A stretch of 9,176 nt of DNA from the NCBI GenBank assembly GCA_036502005.1, contig DASXZH010000095.1:1-9176 (forward strand). The letters run 5' to 3'. The notes below the pieces were generated by a model. It worked only from the letters and a program-made list of their open reading frames with translations, was not told the origin of the DNA and made no database searches. Below are positions 1-5,423 of this stretch, piece by piece; the first letter of the stretch is position 1; each line of letters starts with the position of its first letter. The stretch is from DASXZH01 sp036502005 (lineage in GTDB: Bacteria > Armatimonadota > Fimbriimonadia > Fimbriimonadales > Fimbriimonadaceae). The position numbers were made by a program, and so were the translations under genes.

Positions 1-270
1 GTTTTCGGCATTGGGCCCTCGGGGTGGGAACCGGATATACCTTCGGTTTTCGGCATTAGGCCTTCGGGGTGGGAACCGGATAGGCCTTCGGTTTTCGGCA
101 TTGGGCCCTCGGGGTGGGAACCGGATAGGCCTTCGGTTTTCGGCATTAGGCCTTCGGGGTGGGAACCGGTTAGATCCTCGGTTTTCGGCGTTAGGCCTTC
201 GGGGTGGGAACCGGATAGGCCCTCGGCATTGGGCATTAGGCCTTCGGGATTGGGATGGGCATCATAGGGC
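1..270. repeat. 45-bp tandem repeat, five copies plus a decayed sixth
   Basis: Units begin at 1, 46, 91, 136 and 181, each exactly 45 bp, and a decayed unit occupies about 226-270. Each unit opens GTTTTCGGCATT and holds two sub-blocks that both end in (A)GGCCTTCGG or a close variant: one containing CGGCATTAGG and one containing GGGAACCGGATAGG. Because 45 is a multiple of three, all frames stay open where no stop occurs. On the minus strand the array is the 3' part of the four-helix-bundle gene. The left edge is cut by the window, so the full copy number is unknown. Confidence 0.95.
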
Positions 271-665
271 CTTATTTCCTCTTTGACCTTTGGAAATCTA
301 TTATTACGACGATAGGTGATGAGGTTGTTTAGGGCTCTTGTAGAGTGATTCAAGCTCTCCTTAAACGCTTCGCCGTTTGCCTTCTGAATGAGCGAACGAA
401 CCACAGCCCTATCTATCCAGTAACTTGCCTCGCGAGCAGAACCACGCGCAATGACAAAGAAATGGATCGCATCTTGTTCCGAATACCTTCCATCACCCTC
501 GACAAGGTTGGCGCCAATGCTATCTAAAGCACGGCTCAACTGGGAACCGATAGTCGCCTGAGCAAATCGATCCCATTCACGGCAGAGGTGCCAAACCTGA
601 TCTGAAACTTCAACGAAGCGTTTGAACAGCTCTGTTTCTTCGATGGCTGTATGGCTGCCGCTCAT
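1..665 (-). CDS. Four-helix-bundle protein (S23/IVS family) with C-terminal 15-residue repeats, 3' end outside window
   Basis: The minus-strand frame starts at ATG 663-665, six bases after an AGGGGA ribosome site, and stays open to base 1: 221 residues are visible and no stop is reached. Residues about 12-122 match what I know of the 23S rRNA intervening-sequence / four-helix-bundle family (PF05635-like). Its hallmark run is visible as S41-Q-L-S-R-A, then S49-I-G-A-N-L-V-E-G-D-G-R60 and F70-V-I-A-R-G-S-A-R-E79. Family members are usually about 115-130 residues, so the core (1-131) is already full length. From about residue 133 the chain becomes Gly/Pro-rich, and from 148 it is a 15-residue repeat, EGLSGSHPEGLMPKT, encoded by the 45-bp DNA repeat. 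The cellular role of the family is unsettled. The extension is seen directly; that it is an acquired tail is inference. Because the stop lies outside the window, the frame is easily missed and the repeat can be misread as a plus-strand gene. Confidence 0.85.
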   Translation of the reverse strand, partial: MSGSHTAIEETELFKRFVEVSDQVWHLCREWDRFAQATIGSQLSRALDSIGANLVEGDGRYSEQDAIHFFVIARGSAREASYWIDRAVVRSLIQKANGEAFKESLNHSTRALNNLITYRRNNRFPKVKEEIRPYDAHPNPEGLMPNAEGLSGSHPEGLTPKTEDLTGSHPEGLMPKTEGLSGSHPEGPMPKTEGLSGSHPEGLMPKTEGISGSHPEGPMPK

Positions 666-680
666 TTATTTCCCCTAAAG

Positions 681-717
681 CCGAATACCGAATGCCTAAG
701 GCCAAATGCCCCGAAAC
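681..717 (-). repeat. Dispersed repeat copy (reverse orientation)
   Basis: CCGAATACCGAATGCCTAAG followed by GCCAAATGCCCCGAAAC is a relative of the 45-bp unit read in reverse, and is very close to the copy at 1564-1612, with which it shares CCGAATGCCTAAGGCC. It sits in the 88-bp spacer between nrdR and the four-helix-bundle gene, directly upstream of the latter's ribosome site, so it would be in that gene's 5' leader. Confidence 0.75.
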
Positions 718-753
718 ACCAATATATAGTGGTTTGACCCTGGGCATTCCCCC

Positions 754-1227
754 TCATCTAGTAAAACCAACTTTCGAGACGCCATTCACGTCATCGACGA
801 TTCTTCGAAAATCGGAAATTGTTGCGAACTCTTTGTACACGCTGGCGAAGCGAACGTAGGCCACCGTATCGATGCCCATCAGCTCTCTCATCACGCGCTC
901 GCCGATGTGGGTTGAGGGCATTTCATCCTCATATTCCTGGAAGCAATCGCGCTCGATTCGAGCGGCGGCGTCCCTAACTGTTTCCACGGGAACGGGCCGT
1001 TTGCCACATGCGACGAGCATGCTGTTGAGAATTTTCTCTCGATCGAACTCTTCGCGTTCGCCTCTTCTTTTGACGACGTAGAGGCGCGGCCTTTCGGGCG
1101 CCTCGTACGTCGTAAACCTTCGATCACAGCGCAGACATTCCCTTCTCCGTCGGATCGCATCGCCCTCCCTGGCCACGCGGGAATCGAGCACCTTTTGGTC
1201 GGCAAAACCGCAGAATGGGCATTTCAT
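754..1227 (-). CDS. nrdR: NrdR, transcriptional repressor of ribonucleotide reductase genes
   Basis: 157 residues, the usual size for NrdR (about 150-160). The N-terminal zinc ribbon is intact: C3-P-F-C6 and C31-L-R-C34, with the family run D-A-I-R-R-R-R-E-C between them and RFTTYE (residues 37-42) after. Residues about 49-139 form the ATP-cone, beginning L-Y-V-V-K-R and including F-D-R-E-K-I, the nucleotide-sensing part. NrdR binds palindromic boxes upstream of nrd operons and represses them when dATP is high. I chose ATG 1225-1227, which has GAAGGA seven to eight bases upstream; an upstream in-frame start at 1269 would add 14 residues the family lacks and has no such site. No nrd reductase gene is visible nearby, so it acts in trans. 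Family assignment is secure from motifs and length. Confidence 0.97.
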   Translation of the reverse strand: MKCPFCGFADQKVLDSRVAREGDAIRRRRECLRCDRRFTTYEAPERPRLYVVKRRGEREEFDREKILNSMLVACGKRPVPVETVRDAAARIERDCFQEYEDEMPSTHIGERVMRELMGIDTVAYVRFASVYKEFATISDFRRIVDDVNGVSKVGFTR

Positions 1228-1322
1228 TGTTAGTTTCCTTCTCCCAAACCGCGGAGAGCAGTGCCACAAGATGTTGAGGCCATAGACATCATACGATACA
1301 AGACGTTGTGGTTTGACAATTA

Positions 1323-1381
1323 TTTTCCCCCAATTTTATCAACAGTTTTTCCAGGGGTTTTATCCCCAAAATGGGGGAAAA
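1323..1381. other. Nested inverted repeats with DnaA-box-like nonamers
   Basis: An outer perfect 9-bp inverted repeat, TTTTCCCCC (1323-1331) and GGGGGAAAA (1373-1381), encloses GGGG-TTTTAT-CCCC (1354-1367), which competes with CCCC-AAAAT-GGGG (1364-1376). Inside lie TTATCAACA (1336-1344) and TTATCCCCA (1360-1368), each one base from the DnaA box TTATCCACA and 24 bp apart, both preceded by TT so that TTTTATC recurs at 1334 and 1358. The structure is seen directly. Whether it binds DnaA, is an operator for nrdR or is just a low-complexity palindrome cannot be told. Confidence 0.5.
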
Positions 1382-1402
1382 GAGGAGAGGAGGCAGCCTT
1401 AG

Positions 1403-1426
1403 GTTTTCGGCATTCGGCCTTCGGGG
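1403..1426 (+). repeat. Dispersed repeat copy (forward orientation)
   Basis: This 24-bp segment differs from the first 24 bases of the 45-bp unit at one position (CATTCGG in place of CATTAGG). It lies in a spacer more than 1 kb from the tandem array, showing that the unit is a dispersed element and not a feature of one gene. Confidence 0.85.
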
Positions 1427-1466
1427 GAATCAGAAGCAAATGGGGGTTTGCTTAGCCGGCCAAGTA

Positions 1467-1543
1467 CCCGATATTCGGGGAGAATGAGCCCACAACACTT
1501 AGCGGCCGAATTTGTGGGCTTAGACCTAAAAGTTAGATCTAAG
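1467..1543. other. Cluster of three hairpins, possible structured RNA or terminator region
   Basis: Three inverted repeats follow one another: CCCGA-TAT-TCGGG (1467-1479); AGCCCACAA (1487-1495) with TTGTGGGCT (1512-1520), a perfect 9-bp stem with a 16-base loop; and CTTAGACCTAA (1519-1529) with TTAGATCTAAG (1533-1543), an 11-bp stem with one mismatch and a 3-base loop. The last overlaps the second by two bases. Read on the minus strand they lie just downstream of the DUF1559-like gene, so a role in 3'-end formation is possible, but no T-tract follows any of them. Confidence 0.45.
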
Positions 1544-1563
1544 GCTTAACAGGCTTCCTGCAA

Positions 1564-1612
1564 CCGAATACTCCGAATGCCTAAGGCCTAACGCCGAAGG
1601 CCTGAAATGCCC
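1564..1612 (-). repeat. Dispersed repeat copy (reverse orientation)
   Basis: CCGAATACTCCGAATGCC, then TAAGGCCTAACGCCGAAGG and CCTGAAATGCCC, match the reverse of the 45-bp unit in its CGGCGTTAGGCCTTCGG portion and closely resemble the copy at 681-717. It ends about 12 bp before the stop of the DUF1559-like gene. Confidence 0.8.
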
Positions 1613-1623
1613 TAGAACTGCCC

Positions 1624-2376
1624 TTAGTTGTCTGAAGAACTGGAAGAATCGCTCTTAGTCGAATCGTCCGGGTTCTTCTTATCAGATCCCTTCGAACTAT
1701 CGCTCGACTTGTCTGCGTTCATGGCTGAATCGTAAGGGTCTTCGCCATTGTTCCGGTTAGTGCGGAAACTGGAGTTGCCAGACATTCCTCGAAGGTCGCC
1801 GCGCATGTACTCTACCAACCAGTCGCGGTGGGTGCCAAAAAACTCAGGCCCTGTTTTGCCGCGATCCTTATACTCTTCGTGAGCGTTCATGGTAGGCGTG
1901 GGAATCTCAAAAACCAAAACGGTGGAATATGGGTCGTCAATCGACTTTAAGGTCTTGCCAGAAAGCTTGGGATTATAGGACATGCCCGTTCCTGCCACTT
2001 CGCCGACTGGAGGACATCCCCAAGGTCCTTGGGCATTCATGGTGGGAATGATGTTCTGGTCCTTCATTCCGGATTTGTTGACTTCGTCTTGGTAGTAACT
2101 GCGGACCGAATCTTGCCAAGTCGCCGCATCGGGGAGCTTGCCATCGTGTGATTTGGCGTAATCGAGAATGGCTAGGCGCACGTCTTCAAAGCCAACGGCG
2201 CAACTGCCAAGAGTTGCAACCTTGTTCCAAACATTTGACTTGAACCACAGAAAACCGCCGATGGGCAGTATGCACAAGCAGAATACGCATGTGATGACGA
2301 TGGTCCAAATTAGGGCTGCGTTGCTTTTCTTGCGAACGGGAGCACCAGGCATAAAAGGCGGCGGGACTTGTTCCAC
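1624..2376 (-). CDS. Membrane-anchored DUF1559-like (pseudopilin-style) exported protein
   Basis: 250 residues from a GTG start at 2374-2376; the next in-frame ATG is residue 9. A short cytoplasmic tail with Pro-rich sequence and R15-K-K leads to one strong membrane segment (about 21-46). The rest should face the periplasm or exterior. The part around 65-95 (Y-A-K-S-H-D-G-K-L-P-D) and S-Y-N-P-K-L-S-G-K then D-P-Y-S-T-V-L-V-F-E (about 133-158) resemble DUF1559/pseudopilin-style proteins that are numerous in Planctomycetota and Armatimonadota. The usual H-X9-D-G ending is not clear; the chain finishes in about 40 residues rich in Ser, Asp and Lys. The function is unknown; the family is often tied to the type II secretion/pilin fold. 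No ribosome site is seen, but a -10-like TAAACT lies six bases before the start. Confidence 0.75.
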   Translation of the reverse strand: MEQVPPPFMPGAPVRKKSNAALIWTIVITCVFCLCILPIGGFLWFKSNVWNKVATLGSCAVGFEDVRLAILDYAKSHDGKLPDAATWQDSVRSYYQDEVNKSGMKDQNIIPTMNAQGPWGCPPVGEVAGTGMSYNPKLSGKTLKSIDDPYSTVLVFEIPTPTMNAHEEYKDRGKTGPEFFGTHRDWLVEYMRGDLRGMSGNSSFRTNRNNGEDPYDSAMNADKSSDSSKGSDKKNPDDSTKSDSSSSSDN

Positions 2377-2382
2377 TTCTTT

Positions 2383-2388
2383 AGTTTA
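2383..2388 (-). promoter_or_regulatory. Candidate -10 box of the DUF1559-like gene
   Basis: TAAACT on the minus strand ends six bases before the GTG start. Transcription would begin at or next to the start codon, giving a leaderless message, which fits the absence of a ribosome site. No good -35 is seen. Confidence 0.35.
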
Positions 2389-2440
2389 CACATGCGCGGG
2401 CGAAAGTTGGGCATTTGGACTCAGGGGAATGCCGAAAGGG

Positions 2441-2495
2441 AGTAACGGTAAACGGTAAACGGTAAACGGTAAACGGTAAACAGTAAACGGTAAAC
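2441..2495 (+). repeat. 7-bp tandem repeat (GGTAAAC)n
   Basis: A partial unit AGTAAC (2441-2446) is followed by seven 7-mers at 2447-2495: five GGTAAAC, one AGTAAAC and one GGTAAAC. It lies in the 214-bp spacer between the GHL10-type gene and the DUF1559-like gene. The perfect copies suggest recent slippage expansion. Confidence 0.95.
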
Positions 2496-2559
2496 AGCCG
2501 GAACCATGTTCTTGGTGCGCGCCCTCCAGGGCAGCACAAGTTGCCATTTTCGATCTTTC

Positions 2560-2586
2560 GATTACTGTTTACTGCTTACCGATTAC
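2560..2586 (-). repeat. Inverted degenerate copy of the 7-bp repeat
   Basis: Read on the minus strand this is GTAATC GGTAAGC AGTAAAC AGTAATC, a decayed version of the array at 2441-2495 in the opposite orientation. It ends just before the stop of the GHL10-type gene. The two arrays face each other across about 64 bp that include a small GCCCT-CC-AGGGC hairpin (2521-2532). Confidence 0.8.
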
Positions 2587-2590
2587 TCTG

Positions 2591-4366
2591 CTAAAAACCC
2601 GTTCCCGAACTGCCCGACTGAATAATCACGGGCGGCTCTTGAACGTGCATCTTGCGATAGTTGTTTCGAAGGCGACGGACGTTGGCCAGTTCTTTTGGTT
2701 TTGAAGTGGGCGCAGTCGCTTTCGTTTGAAAAGCCTGCGCGAAAGCAGGCCACATGGGTTCGATGTTGTGGGATAGGTCGAACACCATAACGCCTTGCGT
2801 AGAAACACAAGCTGCCTGAAGGGCATCTTGCAAACCCTGGGGATTTCCTGCGAAGGCATCGAGAGCGATGCCGGCGTAGGTCCAACATTGGTCATCGGCG
2901 ACTCGATTGGAAAGCTGTCCGGCAGCTTCGATAGTTGACCCGGGGGCGACGCCCTTGGACATGGCGTCGTAAATGGTTGGAGTTTGGTAGTAGCAACCTG
3001 TGATGAGCAAGTCCAACAATCCCGCGAAGCCGGTTTTGTTGTACTGTCGGGTTAGGAACCAAAAGCCCGCTTGCAGGTTTTGCGCGCCGTAGTTAGTTCC
3101 GAAATTGGGATATTCGCCGTACCAGGAGCCACCGTATATGCCGAAAAGAGCACGCGGCCGGGTGCTTTTGACTACGTTTCGCACTCGCGCAACGTAGTTG
3201 CGGATCTCTAGCGCTCGCCAGATCATCCAGTCTTCATAGTAGGGACCGGGTTTGAGCCCTCTGGTTAGGGTGTTCGAATAGGTGATCTTGAAAACGTCAT
3301 CTGGCCAGTTGATCTTCTTCTTGATATAGCCTTGGAAGCGGCGTTGGGAGACTTCGGAGAAATCTGCATCAAGCCCGGCAAAGCGCAATCTGTCATCGTA
3401 TAAAACGCCGTCGACGTTGTAGTTTTGGACGACCTCGTGGATGATGGACAGGTTTCGATCCTGAACGAGAGGGTCGTTCGGGTTCATCATGAGGGGATAT
3501 TGATCGGGATGCTGCGAGGTTCTTAAGAAGCTTGGTTTTGAGTCTATTTTGAGAACATCGCCGAACTTTGCGTGCTGTTTAAGGAAATCTGCGCCCGGGC
3601 CGTTAGCGGCCAGCAAGTAACCGCCCTTGGGGATTGTCGGCGGCTTGCCAGCTTGGCCCTGGATCACATAGCCATTGGCCATGGCGGCCACGAAATAAGT
3701 GTTTGGGTTGGCCCTTTTACGGGGGATTTGGCTGAAGAGGTGGATGTTCTTGTCGGCCTGCGGCTGGGTGTTTACGGTTGGGGCAAGATCAAATGTGGTG
3801 TTATCTTGGGCGATGATCACGGGCGAAGCGATGTAAAGCACGCTTTGTTGGTCGGGGGTTTTGTATCCGGGGCCGACTTTGAACATTGAGTGGCCTTCGC
3901 TGAAGGCGTTCATGCTAACTAGCAGTTGAAGTTTGTTCGCGTGCGCTTCGCGGACCATTAGCGGAAGTGGGTCGAAGTTCTTGGGGAGAGTTTGGCCGCG
4001 CCACTCGGTGATTTTTGGGGCGATGCTGCTGTTGTAGAGCACCTGGCCGGAAATCGGTTTGATATCGAAGACGACGGTGTTGAAGCCAACCTCGGCCAGC
4101 TTGGCCATAAGGGTCTTGATTTTGTCTTCGGCGTTGACTCGCTCTAAGTTGGCGGTGCCGTCTATCCACATCAGGCGGCCCTGAAGGTGGTGCGCGCGAG
4201 CCATTTGCTGGGCGATGCCTGTGCCGTCGTCTTCTTCGTCTGCCATGACGCCGGAGATGGTGGTTAGGGGCTTTTCGAGTTCGAAACGAGGGGCAATGGG
4301 TGGGGCGAGATTTAGTTGCCGGGCAGGGGTTTGCAGGAGTGCGAGTCCGGCTAGGATGGAGAGCAT
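2591..4366 (-). CDS. Exported glycosyl-hydrolase-like 10 (GHL10/DUF187-type) protein
   Basis: 591 residues. A short hydrophobic N-terminus (residues 1-12, M-L-S-I-L-A-G-L-A-L-L) looks like a minimal signal sequence. From about residue 60 the chain follows the GHL10 (PF02638-like) TIM-barrel pattern: G94-F-N-T-V-V-F-D-I-K-P early, then L-L-V-S-M-N-A-F at about 148-155, and the typical M-N-P-N-D-P-L-V (294-301) followed by V-V-Q-N-Y-N-V-D-G-V-L-Y-D-D-R (312-326), where D324-D325 sit where acidic barrel residues are expected. Known family members are thought to act on carbohydrates, often in the cell envelope; the substrate here is unknown. A linker-like insert (about 160-280) separates the two family blocks. 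ATG 4364-4366 is required, since a stop lies a few codons upstream; no ribosome site is seen. It starts 22 bp after the vapC stop and may be read through from that operon. Confidence 0.85.
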   Translation of the reverse strand: MLSILAGLALLQTPARQLNLAPPIAPRFELEKPLTTISGVMADEEDDGTGIAQQMARAHHLQGRLMWIDGTANLERVNAEDKIKTLMAKLAEVGFNTVVFDIKPISGQVLYNSSIAPKITEWRGQTLPKNFDPLPLMVREAHANKLQLLVSMNAFSEGHSMFKVGPGYKTPDQQSVLYIASPVIIAQDNTTFDLAPTVNTQPQADKNIHLFSQIPRKRANPNTYFVAAMANGYVIQGQAGKPPTIPKGGYLLAANGPGADFLKQHAKFGDVLKIDSKPSFLRTSQHPDQYPLMMNPNDPLVQDRNLSIIHEVVQNYNVDGVLYDDRLRFAGLDADFSEVSQRRFQGYIKKKINWPDDVFKITYSNTLTRGLKPGPYYEDWMIWRALEIRNYVARVRNVVKSTRPRALFGIYGGSWYGEYPNFGTNYGAQNLQAGFWFLTRQYNKTGFAGLLDLLITGCYYQTPTIYDAMSKGVAPGSTIEAAGQLSNRVADDQCWTYAGIALDAFAGNPQGLQDALQAACVSTQGVMVFDLSHNIEPMWPAFAQAFQTKATAPTSKPKELANVRRLRNNYRKMHVQEPPVIIQSGSSGTGF

Positions 4367-4388
4367 GCGTCTATTTTGCCGGAATTAT

Positions 4389-4829
4389 TCATTTAGGCGC
4401 ATTTGAAAGCGGGTTGATCCAGGACAAGCCTCCAAAGCGTGCAAAATCTTGATCGGTCGAAGCCAAAGTTGCGGCATTTTCGATTGATAGCGCAGCCAGA
4501 ACCGCATCAGAAACTAACGCCCCCGTTGCTTGACCATGTGTCACTAACGATTGTAGGATCTCGGCGTGGCGGGCCCCAGGCTGGGGCACTGATACGTTGG
4601 GCAACTCCAGCCACCGGTTAATAATTTTGAAGGCCCGTTCTGCATCAAGAGGCGTTGCAAACAGGCGGGGATTAGTCGTTAACCTTAAGAAAGCCCAAGT
4701 ACTTACCCAGGGGATGCCCACCACGCCTTCATCCGTAAAAGTGCGCTCGATCCATTCCTTTGCCCTTGGATGGTGCGGGCTTGTTTTGTTCCAAGCGTAA
4801 ATTAGAATATTCGCGTCAAGGATAATCAC
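4389..4829 (-). CDS. vapC: VapC-family PIN-domain toxin (ribonuclease)
   Basis: 146 residues, the common length for this VapC subgroup. PIN hallmarks: D5 in I-I-L-D-A-N near the start, T51-T-N-P-R in the middle, S107-D108-A-V-L-A-A-L, and the closing S124-T-D-Q-D-F-A-R-F-G-G-L-S-W-I-N-P (D126, D128). These acidic residues bind the metal for RNA cleavage. The Glu that often precedes the F-L-R segment is not there (A46 occupies it), as in some members. The start is GTG 4827-4829; its GTGA overlaps the TGA stop of the antitoxin gene by four bases, so translation is coupled. The upstream antitoxin gene completes a type II toxin-antitoxin operon. Activity is inferred from the family. Confidence 0.93.
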   Translation of the reverse strand: MIILDANILIYAWNKTSPHHPRAKEWIERTFTDEGVVGIPWVSTWAFLRLTTNPRLFATPLDAERAFKIINRWLELPNVSVPQPGARHAEILQSLVTHGQATGALVSDAVLAALSIENAATLASTDQDFARFGGLSWINPLSNAPK

Positions 4830-5077
4830 TTCCAGTCTTCGCCTTCAGCATGTTCGATCAGAGCCCCGATATTGTCGTAATTCAGACCGGGCATTGCACC
4901 CAAATCCACTGCATCGATTTTGAATGGCTTACGCGTGGTGGAGGACTTCATACTTTGCAGCCCACGTCTCAGCGCATCGTTCAGCAGCTTTCGAAAAGGA
5001 ATGCCTCGCGCACGACTCTCTTCTTTCAGCTTGGCAGCAATATCTTCATCAAGAGTCAAGGTAGTTCTGATGCTCAT
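4826..5077 (-). CDS. vapB: VapB-type ribbon-helix-helix antitoxin
   Basis: 83 residues. The first 45 are a CopG-like ribbon-helix-helix: R4-T-T-L-T-L-D-E-D forms the DNA-reading strand, and two helices follow through L33-N-D-A-L-R-R-G-L. The C-terminal part (about 51-83), with D-L-G-A-M-P-G-L-N-Y-D-N-I-G and a final E-G-E-D-W, is the segment that in this family threads along the PIN toxin and masks its active site. It precedes and overlaps vapC by four bases. Autoregulation is expected for such pairs, and two perfect tandem GGCATCAA octamers lie between its likely -35 and -10. Confidence 0.93.
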   Translation of the reverse strand: MSIRTTLTLDEDIAAKLKEESRARGIPFRKLLNDALRRGLQSMKSSTTRKPFKIDAVDLGAMPGLNYDNIGALIEHAEGEDWK

Positions 5078-5086
5078 AACATCTTT

Positions 5087-5107
5087 ATTATGGCATCAAG
5101 GCATCAA
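5087..5107 (-). promoter_or_regulatory. vapBC promoter with tandem operator octamers
   Basis: On the minus strand CATAAT (5087-5092) is a five-of-six -10 box ending nine bases before the vapB ATG. Directly upstream are two abutting perfect octamers, TTGATGCC TTGATGCC (plus-strand GGCATCAA at 5092-5099 and 5100-5107), filling the spacer to a weak -35 (TTCAGT). Tandem sites in the promoter spacer are a usual place for ribbon-helix-helix autorepression; binding is inferred. Confidence 0.5.
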
Positions 5108-5115
5108 TAACTGAA

Positions 5116-5170
5116 GACGGGAACCGGAAGCACCGTTGGCGCAATGCACTTTCGGATTAGCCTTCGGCCT
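5116..5170. repeat. Degenerate dispersed repeat copy overlapping a gene end
   Basis: GACGGGAACCGGA (5116-5128) and TTCGGATTAGCCTTCGG (5151-5167) are the two sub-blocks of the 45-bp unit, separated by unrelated sequence. The second overlaps the last codons and stop of the 66-residue gene, whose ending A-E-G-stop is encoded by repeat sequence. Confidence 0.5.
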
Positions 5171-5357
5171 CAAAACGCGACATTGGGACTTCAACAAACT
5201 CAATGGTTCGTGCGATTCTTCGCTGATCTGCTGGTATCCAGTAATTTCTTAGCTCCACAAGCGCCTGGACCCGCTCGTCCGGCGTTCTTTTAAGGTTTTC
5301 AAGCTGATCTTCAAGTTCGGCTTCTTCCGGGCTCATCACTCGTATTTGGCGCTTCAC
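5157..5357 (-). CDS. Small charged protein, unknown function
   Basis: 66 residues from a GTG start at 5355-5357, with GAAAGG about 12 bases upstream; M8 (ATG) is an alternative start. The chain is mostly helical and charged: M-S-P-E-E-A-E-L-E-D-Q-L-E-N-L, then T-P-D-E-R-V-Q-A-L-V-E-L-R and R46-R-I-A-R-T-I-E-F-V-E. The layout P-E-E/D-E-R-x-x-x-L-V-E-x-L-R followed by an R-I-x-R-x-I segment recalls small proteins I have seen beside nucleotidyltransferase-type toxin genes, but no such gene is here and I do not claim that role. It lies 79 bp upstream of vapB. The frame continues upstream of the GTG without a stop for about 20 codons but offers no ATG, GTG or TTG. Its last residues come from a dispersed repeat. 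Confidence 0.5.
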   Translation of the reverse strand: MKRQIRVMSPEEAELEDQLENLKRTPDERVQALVELRNYWIPADQRRIARTIEFVEVPMSRFEAEG

Positions 5358-5423
5358 TACTAGACGTTTACCTTTCAGCTCCAGGAACGCAAAACATCCG
5401 TCGCTGCGAGAGAAGATTAGCTC

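Larger units (their letters stand above)
1228..1623. other. 396-bp spacer without a supported gene
   Basis: No convincing coding frame is present; the plus-strand frame at 1261-1455 needs a GTG start and has a repeat-derived tail. The spacer must hold the nrdR promoter on the minus strand; I see no strong -35/-10 pair, though TTGTCA (1315-1320) with T/A-rich sequence further downstream is possible. It contains nested inverted repeats (1323-1381), a forward dispersed-repeat copy (1403-1426), a run of three hairpins (1467-1543) and a reverse dispersed-repeat copy (1564-1612), each listed separately. Confidence 0.7.

Noticed and set aside
1..270. CRISPR array
   Set aside because: Units are contiguous 45-bp repeats with no unique spacers and no cas genes.
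11..286. Plus-strand 91-codon frame of LGLRGGNRIG-type repeats
   Set aside because: It is the complement of the 45-bp array, kept open only because the unit is a multiple of three; the minus strand carries a recognisable family in continuous frame with the array.
345..527. Plus-strand 60-codon frame
   Set aside because: It lies wholly inside the four-helix-bundle gene on the other strand and resembles no family.
1228..1269. Longer NrdR start at 1269
   Set aside because: It would add 14 residues before M-K-C-P-F-C that the family lacks, and ATG 1227 has a good ribosome site.
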